DNA of 39,862 nucleotides. It comes from Gammaproteobacteria bacterium. Its GTDB lineage: Bacteria > Pseudomonadota > Gammaproteobacteria > Eutrophobiales > Eutrophobiaceae. The stretch lies in the NCBI GenBank assembly GCA_004297165.1, contig SCUJ01000004.1, positions 1-39,862 on the forward strand. Direction: 5' to 3'. Below, piece by piece: positions 1 to 8,600 of the stretch. The notes beneath the pieces are model-generated. The model saw nothing but the letters and a program-made list of their open reading frames with translations, had not been told where the DNA came from and ran no database searches. Numbering within the stretch: the first letter of the stretch is position 1; each line of letters starts with the position of its first letter. Made by a program: the position numbers and the translations under genes.

Positions 1-2
1 GG

Positions 3-263
3 TTGGTCAGCCAACTACAGCGTGCAGCGGTTTCAATACACGCAAATATTGCAGAAGGGTATGGCCGCTCTTACACCGGAGAATATCTTCGCTATCTTTC
101 TATCGCCAAGGGATCATTGACCGAACTGGAAACGCACATACAAATTGCAACGCGTTTAAGTTATTGCAACGAGGAACAGCAAGATAAGCTTTTAAAGATT
201 ACAGATTCAATCGGACGAATGTTAACGGGTCTGCAAAAATCTCTAACTTCAAAGTCCCAATAA
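3..263 (+). CDS. Four-helix bundle protein (S23/23S rRNA IVS-like), 5' partial
   Basis: This is the C-terminal 86 residues of a small helical protein. The segment QLQRAAVSIHANIAEGYGR matches the hallmark 'RAAvSIpaNIAEGyGR' helix of the four-helix bundle family first found inside 23S rRNA intervening sequences. Family members are about 115-125 residues, and this motif normally lies some 25-35 residues from the start, so the true start is left of the window and the apparent TTG at position 3 is internal. The function of stand-alone members is not established; they are often found near repeats or in variable regions. The stop codon TAA (261-263) forms the first three bases of a heptad repeat array. 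The family call is by motif recognition. Confidence 0.8.
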   Translation: MVSQLQRAAVSIHANIAEGYGRSYTGEYLRYLSIAKGSLTELETHIQIATRLSYCNEEQQDKLLKITDSIGRMLTGLQKSLTSKSQ

Positions 264-302
264 CCTATCCCCTATCCCCTATCCCCTAATCCCTAGCCCC
301 TA
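261..302 (+). repeat. Degenerate heptad array A (TCCCCTA-type)
   Basis: Six consecutive 7-bp units are in phase: taaccta, three copies of tccccta, atcccta and gccccta. The array begins on the stop codon of the preceding gene and ends two bases before the ATG of the hlyD-like gene at 305, leaving no room for a normal Shine-Dalgarno sequence. Similar arrays occur at 12520-12554 and 14402-14457. Such arrays resemble the short tandemly repeated (STRR) heptamers known from cyanobacteria; the role here is unknown. Confidence 0.85.
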
Positions 303-304
303 CA

Positions 305-1663
305 ATGAATGACGAACTCGAATTCCTCCCCGCGGCCCTGGAGATCCAGGAGACCCCGCCGTTGTCTCTCAGCCGTTACATCCTCTGGTCGATCATGGTG
401 TTCTTTTGCCTGGCATTAATTTGGGCAGTGATTGGTCAAGTGGATATCGTCGGAGTTGCGCAAGGGAAGATCGTTCCATCCGGCAGGATCAAGACCGTTC
501 AGCCAGTGGAGACCGGCGTGGTGCGCAGTCTCCGCGTGAGCGAAGGCGATCTGGTACATGAAGGCCAGCCGCTGGTGGAGCTGGATGCCACGCTCACCGG
601 CGCGGATCGGGAACAGCTTGCGGAACAGCAACTGACCTTGCGCCTGGAGCAGGAGCGTCTGCTTGCCTTGCTGGAATATCTCACGACCGCTGACAGCGAC
701 ATACGTGATCCGCAGGCATTGAACCGCCCGCTGGAGGACCGCTTTCATGTGTTGTCGCAGGCGACCGATATCCAGATCGCGCGTCAGGTGGAGCGGATGC
801 AATCCCAGATCCGCGATCATGAGGCGCGCACGGGCGCCTTGCAGGATGAACAATGGCAAAGACAGGCGGAACACGCCGCGGTACGCCAGCGGATCCTGCA
901 ATTGGAGGAAACGCTGCCGCTAATTACGGAGCAGGCGGCGTCAATCGCGGAATTGCTGCAAAAAGGCATGGCCGCACGAAACCAGTGGCTGGAACTGGAA
1001 AGGGAACGCATCGAACAGGTCCGGGAGTTGGAGGTGCAGAAGAACAATCTTCTCATGCTGGAGGCATCCAGCGCGGGAATCGAGCAACGCATCGCGTCCC
1101 TGCGCGCGGAGTTCGAATCACAATTAAGGAGCGAACTTGCACAAACAGAGGATCGTCTGCGCGGCATCGATCAGGAATTGGTGAAAGCGGAAAAGCGCTT
1201 GACCCTGCAAACACTGGCAGCCCCGGTCGCAGGAAGGGTCCACCAGATGACCGTGCATACCATCGGCGGCGTGGTCACGCCCGCGCAAACCCTGATGCAC
1301 ATCGTGCCGGCGGATGAGGCGATAGAGATCGAGGCCTGGCTGCCGAACAAGGATATCGGGTTCGTCCAAACAGGGCAGGAGGCCGTTATAAAAGTAGAGA
1401 CATTTCCATTCACGCGCTACGGCACGATAGCAGGCGAGATCACGCACGTATCCAATGACGCGACCCCGGATGAAAAGTTGGGATTGGTGTATGCCGTCAG
1501 GGCGAACATGCGCAGCACTACCGTGCCAGTGGACGGGAAGATCGTGAATCTCTCGCCTGGGATGGCCGTGACCGTGGAAGTAAAAATGGGCAAGCGGCGC
1601 GTGATTGAATACCTGATGAGCCCGCTGCTGCGTTACAAGGACGAGAGCATCAGGGAGCGATAA
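305..1663 (+). CDS. HlyD family type I secretion periplasmic adaptor
   Basis: This is a membrane-fusion protein of a type I secretion system, bridging the inner-membrane ABC transporter to the TolC-like outer-membrane channel. At 452 residues it has the usual family length. A short cytoplasmic N-terminus is followed by one membrane segment (about residues 25-44), then the conserved start of the first beta/lipoyl half (GQVDIVGVAQGKIVPSGRIK), a long alpha-helical coiled-coil hairpin (about residues 95-290), the second lipoyl half (LAAPVAGRVHQM), and the C-terminal beta-barrel ending near VKMGKR. The start at 305 fits the family N-terminus (LEFLPAALEIQETPP). No clear ribosome binding site is seen because a heptad array abuts the ATG. 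The likely substrate is the RTX protein at 2650-10077. The partner HlyB-type ABC transporter is not present downstream and may lie upstream of the window. Confidence 0.93.
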   Translation: MNDELEFLPAALEIQETPPLSLSRYILWSIMVFFCLALIWAVIGQVDIVGVAQGKIVPSGRIKTVQPVETGVVRSLRVSEGDLVHEGQPLVELDATLTGADREQLAEQQLTLRLEQERLLALLEYLTTADSDIRDPQALNRPLEDRFHVLSQATDIQIARQVERMQSQIRDHEARTGALQDEQWQRQAEHAAVRQRILQLEETLPLITEQAASIAELLQKGMAARNQWLELERERIEQVRELEVQKNNLLMLEASSAGIEQRIASLRAEFESQLRSELAQTEDRLRGIDQELVKAEKRLTLQTLAAPVAGRVHQMTVHTIGGVVTPAQTLMHIVPADEAIEIEAWLPNKDIGFVQTGQEAVIKVETFPFTRYGTIAGEITHVSNDATPDEKLGLVYAVRANMRSTTVPVDGKIVNLSPGMAVTVEVKMGKRRVIEYLMSPLLRYKDESIRER

Positions 1664-1667
1664 TATA

Positions 1668-1790
1668 ATGTGGCCAATATCATCTACTCTTTTTGGTGTA
1701 TTTAGCGATCCGTGGTTGAGGCGTAGACTCCTGACCGAAGCCTCCAAGAGAAACAGGACCTTCTACCATATGGAAACTCATGGGCATTAA
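1668..1790 (+). CDS. Candidate 40-residue basic small ORF
   Basis: An ATG lies 4 bases after the hlyD-like stop codon, with GGGAG at 1653-1657 about 10 bases upstream as a possible ribosome binding site. It opens a 40-codon frame ending in TAA at 1788-1790. The peptide starts MWPISSTLFGVFSDPW and continues with an Arg/Lys-rich helix-like segment (LRRRLLTEASKRNRTF). I do not recognise it, there is no signal peptide or membrane segment, and a frame this short can occur by chance. Position and spacing are the only support. Confidence 0.2.
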   Translation: MWPISSTLFGVFSDPWLRRRLLTEASKRNRTFYHMETHGH

Positions 1791-1857
1791 GGGAAACAAC
1801 ATCATGCCGATAAATCGCAATTCCTCATCCAGCCGGATTCTTGCCTTTCTAAAAAGA

Positions 1858-1950
1858 GTAGCCTGGATGAAGTGGAGTGGAATCCAGGATTCATCCGCCG
1901 CAAGAAACACTTCCGAGATCCCGGATTCCGTTTCACTCCATCCAAGCTAC
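1858..1950. repeat. Large imperfect palindromic repeat (33-nt arms)
   Basis: The left arm (1858-1890) and the reverse complement of the right arm (1918-1950) agree at 27 of 33 positions, separated by a 27-nt loop. Both outer ends read GTAGC, and the arms contain TGGATG and GGAATCC. This is the general form of the dispersed 'GTAGCCTGGATG...GGAATCC' palindromes seen between genes in many proteobacteria, which are repeats rather than coding sequence. All six differences between arms are transitions. It lies about 30 bases upstream of the membrane protein gene and would form a strong hairpin in its leader. Confidence 0.8.
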
Positions 1951-1981
1951 GTTTGCGTTACTGAACGGAGATAACGTTTAC

Positions 1982-2653
1982 ATGATTACCTATGGCGGTC
2001 CTGCATTGTTCGTTGCGGCAGTTGTGGTGATTATCACACCACTGCTTTATGTCCTGGCGCTCAAGCGGTTTCGGCTTGGCGTGAAGATAGCCGGCATCGT
2101 CGCCTTATGGACACTGGCGATTTTCGTCGCCTATTGGGATGTCTATCAAATATCCAAGGAAGCCAGACGCTTGTGCAAGGAAGAGGCTGGATTGCATGTC
2201 TATAAGACGGTTGAGGCGGAGGGATTTTTGGGATATGCGACAGATATTGAATATTGGTCAGAATACGGATTTAAGTATGTTGAAGGGTTGTATAAAAACA
2301 ATAAAACACGTTTGACACTTCAAAACGGAGAGATAGTTCGGGAGACAATTCCTGAGTATGTAAGTCGTTATCAATATGTTACAGATTCGAAAGTACTCAC
2401 GATGCCCTTTGTGCAAGGGAAGGACATAATAAAAGACCGTGAAACGGATGAAATATTAGGCGAAATTGTAGCGTTTACAATCTATCCGGGTTGGTTAGAT
2501 AGCCGATTATTAGGATTACTTGGATTTACTTGGATACCTCCGAGATGTGACGGTGACTATCCGCCTGAACGGGGGAAGAGGACTATATATTTTCGTGATC
2601 TAATTAAAGTCGTAATCAAACCAACAAGTTCTGACAAGGGAGAAAGACAATGA
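1982..2653 (+). CDS. Two-TM membrane protein coupled to the RTX gene (possible immunity/accessory protein)
   Basis: The product has 223 residues. The N-terminus has two hydrophobic segments (about residues 5-25 and 32-52, around VAAVVVIITPLLYVLAL and IAGIVALWTLAIFVAYW), followed by a soluble domain of about 170 residues containing LCKEEAGLHVYKTVEAEGF, which resembles small uncharacterised membrane-anchored proteins; I cannot name a family. The ATG at 1982 was chosen over an upstream in-frame ATG (1877) because the latter lies inside the palindromic repeat, while 1982 has a GGAG upstream and begins the hydrophobic segment. The stop overlaps the RTX start as ATGA (2650-2653), so translation of the two genes is probably coupled. 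That pairing, plus the lipase-like N-terminus of the RTX protein, suggests an immunity or secretion-accessory role; this is inference. The second half of the gene is more AT-rich than its neighbours. Confidence 0.75.
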   Translation: MITYGGPALFVAAVVVIITPLLYVLALKRFRLGVKIAGIVALWTLAIFVAYWDVYQISKEARRLCKEEAGLHVYKTVEAEGFLGYATDIEYWSEYGFKYVEGLYKNNKTRLTLQNGEIVRETIPEYVSRYQYVTDSKVLTMPFVQGKDIIKDRETDEILGEIVAFTIYPGWLDSRLLGLLGFTWIPPRCDGDYPPERGKRTIYFRDLIKVVIKPTSSDKGERQ

Positions 2654-5600
2654 CATTTACAGATTTCTATAAATATTCTTGGTTCTCCAATATGGCTTAC
2701 GTGTTGTGGGATGAAGGGAATACTACCGATCCCGCTGCAACGATTATTGCTGCGAATGATCAAAAGCGAATACCAAATGATCCAGCAAGTACTTTACTTC
2801 AATTGGGAACTGAAATCTTCATCAACCAAGGCTGGACCATTCCCAGTTTTTACCCGAATGATGCCGTTGGTTTTGCCGCCAATCTGTTCGTGAATGCGAA
2901 CACCAATGAGAAGGTCCTGGCGATCCGCGGGACGGAATTCGATAGCACAGCGTATCCACTCGAAATTGGGGAACAAACCTATCTGGATTTATTGGACGCC
3001 GACATCACTGAAATTGGGTCAACAGGGCTGGCCATCCGCCAGGCGGTGAGTCTCTTCAATTATATTCAACGGTTGCGAGGGGATGAGGGCGCCGATGTCT
3101 TGCAAATCGAACTCCAGGAACAAACCGATCCGCCGCCCGAGGGCGTCCACTATTTCACGCACGCCGTGCAAGTCGGCGAAGATCCGTTCAGTGGGCCAGA
3201 GTATGTGACTTACTATTATTGGTTCGACACGCAGGCTAGTGCCGAAGGACTGGGGTTGCTTTCGGAAGGCGATCAGGCCACGGTCACCGGGCACTCGCTG
3301 GGTGGGCATTTGGCGGCGGTGGCCGCCGTATTATTTCCGGGACTTTTTGACCAGGCGGTGACGTTCAATGCCGCGGGTTTCGATCCCATCACCTCGTCAA
3401 GCTTAACGGACGAATTCATTCAGTTATTCAGTCAACTGCCCGGTATGGAAACTGCCCTCGGGTTTGCCGATCCCGCCCTCCACATACACACCCTGGAGAG
3501 CGAGGACTCCGCACCGGGCAACGATACGAGCGTGGTGGCATCGGTGGTTACGGGTCAGTCGGCCAGCACTGAGACCCTGATCCGGACGGAGAATAATAGC
3601 CACAGTATGGATCAGTTCATGGATGCGCTGGGAGTACTGAGCCTGATCGAAGCGCTGAATCCGGATTTACCCCCAGCCGAGATCGATAACCTCTACGATG
3701 CCATATTCAACATCTCCGGCGAGACGGAAGAGCGTTTTCTCCAATCGTTGTCCAAGCTCATGTTGAATAATGATACGCCGCTGGAGACCGTTGAAGCGGG
3801 CTTAATCAGTCATGGTGATTTTGCGTTACGGAGCGCGATACACACACGCATACTGGAGATCCAACAGGTCGTCAGTGATACCCCTGGACTGACCCTGCAG
3901 CCCATCGACGCAACCGCGAGCGCCATCCAACTCGCCGCACAAAGCTCTCTCGCCTACCGCTATGCCCTGGTGCATCTCAATCCCTTCGTGATCTCGGGCA
4001 ACGACGCCTTGTATGCGACGCACAATGCCAATGGAGAACTGGCGCTGGATAACTTCAGTGAAGAATATCTCACCGATCGTTCCAGAATGCTGGCCTTGAA
4101 GATCCGCTTGGGGCAGGCGGATGCGGAGACGGAAACGCCGTCCGCGGATGGCAACCGGGACTATCTCGATTTGCAGGATAACGAGACGCCCCTGGAGTTG
4201 AGTTCGCGTCGGGGCTTTCTGGATCCCGCGCCGGTCTCGCGCATCGTCTTTGGTTCGGATCGCAGCGATGGGCGGATCGATGGGGGCGCGGGGGCGGATC
4301 GTCTCTATGGAGGGGCCGGGATCGAGACGCTGTATGGCGAGGACGGTGCGGATTATCTTGAAGGCAACGGCGATGCGGATGTGCTGGTGGGCGGGGCCGG
4401 GGCGGACGTGCTGGCAGGCGGCGCGGGCGACGATGTCCTCGTTGGCGGGTTATGGGATGCGGAGGGCCCGGACCACGCGGACGATACCGCGCTGGACACG
4501 CTCCAAGGCGGGGCGGGCAACGATGCCTACCACGTGGGGCATCGGGACAGTATCGACGACAGCGATCCGGTCAATCAAACGGCGCTGCTGGACTTCAACG
4601 GCGTGGACGCGCGAGGGAGTTATACCCGGCTGGTCGAGGGCGTTTATAAACAGGAAGCGACGGGACTCATTCTGACGCTTAGCGGGACGGCGGCGCGGAT
4701 CCGGCGGATCGAGGGGGCGACGGTCACCTACTTTACCATTGAGAACTTCCTGGATGCGGGCGGTCAGCACACGGCTGGGGCCTATGGGATCACGCTGGAC
4801 GAACCTACGGTTCCGGCGCCGACTTCCACGTATACCAATCCGGACGAGGCGGGCGGCTTCACGGTGGCGGATTATTTCCTGCTGGAGGGCACAACGCCGG
4901 TGGCCGGACCATTCACGGAGGTGGTGGGGAACGCCACAGGCGAGACGCTCTGGATCGATCGCAGTCCGGGCCTTCAGGTAGCGACGGGCGCGGGCGATGA
5001 CACCGTGTGGGTGGATGATGATGACATGCCTTATACGACGCACCCCACTTATACTCCCACTCCGGGCGGCCCCGGGACCTACGCGACCGGCATCACCGTG
5101 GACGGCGGGGCAGGGAATGATCGGCTCTATGGGGGCCTGGATGCCGATACCCTGATGGGTGGGGCCGGGAATGATCTCTTGTTCTCATGGGATGGAGATG
5201 ACCGGATGGACGGCGGGTCGGGCGACGACACGTTGGGCTCCACGGATTATTTTTATGGGAAGAACCAGACGACCGGAACGCACTACGCCGTGACGGCGGT
5301 TGATAGTTACTCTGGCGGGGGCGGGCAGGATTTCATCACGGATGACTGGGGCGACGATGTGCTGGCGGGCGGGGATGACGCGGATTTTCTGGCCGGGGGC
5401 AGCGGCGGTGATGTGCTGTCGGGTGAGGCAGGGGACGATGTGATTTGGGGCGATGAGAAGTTTTCCGGAACTCATGGGTCGCGATCCTGGAGCATTAGCT
5501 TCGATTCCAAGGGGCGACCGAGTGGCTGGTCGGGGGCGTCAATGAGCTATCTGGGGCTGGGTCTTGCTCCAGGAGACGATTTGATCGACGGCGGGTCTGG

Positions 5601-8600
5601 TCGCGATTTCATCATGGCGGGTGATGGCAATGATTCTGTGTTCTGCGGAACGGAGAATGATACGGTCAATGGCCAGGAAGGCAACGATACTATCGACGGC
5701 CAGGCCGGCAACGATCTCCTGGTGGGCGAGCGCGGCGATGATCGCCTTTTCGGCGGCGACGGGGACGACGAGATTGAAGGCAACAACGGCGCGGACGAGA
5801 TCCACGGCGGGGCGGGCGTGGATACGCTGCGTGGTTACGACTACCAGATCAGTAATACGGGGGTGGATGGCGACGACCGGATCTTTGGCGAGGAAGGTAA
5901 CGATACCCTGATGGGCATGGACGGCGATGACCTGCTTGATGGCGGGAGCGGTGCGGATATGCTTTATGGCGGCGCAAATAACGATACCCTGCTGGGCGGC
6001 GGTGGCAACGATACCCTTTATGGAGAGGCGGGTGATGACATTCTCAATGGCGGCGGCGGGGTCGATATCCTGAATGGCGGGGCCGGGGATGATGTCTACC
6101 AGATCGATGGCGAGGCCGGGCAACTGAGCATTACGGATACCCAGGGGGCCGATAAATTACTTGTCGCCACCGGGCTTGACCTGAGCGATGTGAACATCAA
6201 CCGGATTGGGGACAAGGTCACTTTCCATGTGGGCAATGGTCAAATCAACATTGCCTCGTGGTCAGCCAGCAGCGTAAAGACTCTCGAACTCAATGACGGC
6301 GTTACCACGACCGCGCTTACCGGGGCGGACCTGGAGGCCGTGATTAATGACAAACCTGTCCTGATTGCCGCCATCCCGGATCTCGCCACGGATGAAGACG
6401 CCTTGTTTACGCTCGATCTCGACGCTTACATCGCCGATCCCGATCCGGGCGATGTCCTGAATTTCAACTTTACTTACACGGGCATGAACCAGTTGCCCAC
6501 CTGGCTGAGTTTCGATCCCGCCACCCACACGCTGAGCGGCACGCCGCTGAATGAAGACGTCGGCAATTTTAATCTGCAAGTCACCGCTACTGATTCGGGT
6601 GGTCTGACGGTCGCCGATTCATTTGCCATCACGGTCCAAAATACCAATGATGCGCCAATAGCAGTGATGGATGTCTCCGAGCTATTCGTGATTGCCGGCG
6701 GTCATTACCTCAGCGGGCCGCAAACCATATGGGTGGAAAATCCGGAAGGTTACAATCTACAAATAGATAAAACGGAAGCCGGTGCGTTCTCGATCGAGCT
6801 CGGATATAGCATGTTTTATTCCCCGGTTGACGAATACGGGTATCCGTTATTCGATCCGTCCTATCGCTATGAACTGGTGCAACGTTACGATGCAACGGGT
6901 AACGTCAACGGCGACGCCAAGGTTGAACTCAGGTCGTCTCTGTTAAGGGATGGCCGGCGGCTGTATGTGTTCACTGATTTCGATACCAATGAGGGCAGGA
7001 TCCATGACGTGAATGATGTGCCCGTGACGGACTGGTTCAACCTGTACGAGGACGATTATTATCTTCACACGAGCGAGACCAGGATGCCGAACGCGGAAAA
7101 CCTTGCGAATGGAGACATTGTTATTGCATGGATTGATAGAAACACGGACCTGGTATACGGTCAACGTTTCGATAGTGAGGGGAATAAAATCAATCCTGAA
7201 TTTCAAGTCAGTCCTGATGAATCCTCAAGTGAATATGAAAATGCCAATGTAGTTGCATTAGATAACGGCGGCTTTGCCGTGATAGCGGATCGCGATTCTG
7301 ATGCCATTGTGATGCAGTATTTCAACCCGGATGGCAGCAAGAACGGCGGCGAAGTCATCCTGGCGCAGGCCAATGGCGACCAGGAAATGAATATAATCGG
7401 TCAATCTTTTGCCGCATATGACATAACTTATCTGGCATCGGGTGGTTTTATCGTTAACTGGAGCATGGATGACATCTACGAAACCCCAGAAAATGGCGGA
7501 GATCTTGTTTCGCATCAATACGTACAACGGTTCGATGGATCGGGCATCAGCATCGGCGGGCCAACGGAATTTGCGCAAGATGATCCTATTTACAAGACCA
7601 GACGTATAGCGCAGTTATCGAATGGCGATTTTGCGACGACCCTGATAGAAGAAGAAATTACCGGGGAAAGCCACGGCTTGGTGGAAATATTCGATTCGAA
7701 CTGGGTTGTGAAATCGGGCAAGACTCTTTTTACCGATGATGAATACGTGTCTATCAATCCGGATATCGTTGGTCTGGCGGATGGCGGTTTCATGGTGATC
7801 TGGAATGGTATTAACGAGGCATATTTAAGCCGCAGGTTCTTCGATAATGGCGCAGAATTTTCCCTGGTGGTGGATGTCCTGGCGAACGATGAGGATATGG
7901 ATTCTGAGGATGGACCAACGAATTTTGTGCTTACAAATGTTTCAGTTCAGGACGATGTTGGCAGCGCCGCTATCGTCGACAACAAAGTTGTGTTTTGCCC
8001 AGGGGCTGACTATTCAGCGATCGCCTCAGGCCAGATTAGCGAGATAACCCTGTATTACACCATGTCCGACGCCGCTGGCGCGATCTCGGAGTCCTCTGTA
8101 GTAATTACTGTTGTGTCGAAAAAATCCGAGGGTGGTGTCGATGTCATTACGGTAGATAATACAAATCCGGTCGTCATGGCGGGCGACGGGAACGACATCA
8201 TCAACGTCACAGGCGGCAGCCAGCCAATAGTAGTCTATGCCGGAGCTGGCGACGATACGATCAACATCTCTGGCGGTAGCGAAATAACTATCTATGGCGG
8301 CTCGGGTAACGACACGATCAATATCAACCTGGATCCAACTAACGGAGGTATTTCCACACCTGGTTTCATCATCAAGTTGATCGGCGAGTCAGGTAGCGAT
8401 ACCTACGTAATTTACGGCAGCACATCAGGCATGATAAATATCAGTGACCTGAGTAGCGACGGCAATGAAAATACCCTCATATTCGATCCGAGCACCACGC
8501 TCACCGAGCCGGTACTCGGTCTCGGTTCCCTTGCTTTATCCTTTGGTGGCTCCGGTATTGTAACCCACCTGGAGAACTTCAATCCTGACGATGTCCTGAG

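Larger units (their letters stand above)
1664..1981. other. Intergenic region hlyD-like to membrane protein gene
   Basis: This 318-bp stretch holds one weak small-ORF candidate (1668-1790) and a large imperfect palindrome (1858-1950). Reading frames drawn through the palindrome in either strand look like chance frames. A GGAG at 1967-1970, about 11 bases before the ATG at 1982, is the plausible ribosome binding site for the next gene. No convincing promoter was identified. Confidence 0.6.

Noticed and set aside
1780-1974. 64-codon frame through the palindrome upstream of the membrane protein
   Set aside because: About half of it is the palindromic repeat, no ribosome binding site is seen, and it ends just before the real start at 1982.
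1877-1981. Upstream extension of the membrane protein gene to the ATG at 1877
   Set aside because: The added 35 residues are encoded by the palindromic repeat; the ATG at 1982 has a GGAG upstream and opens the first membrane segment.
5539-6123. Minus-strand frames of about 200 codons opposite the RTX repeats
   Set aside because: Repeating Gly/Asp codons in GGxGxDxLx units leave reverse frames free of stops, giving repetitive Ile/Val/Ala-rich nonsense peptides.
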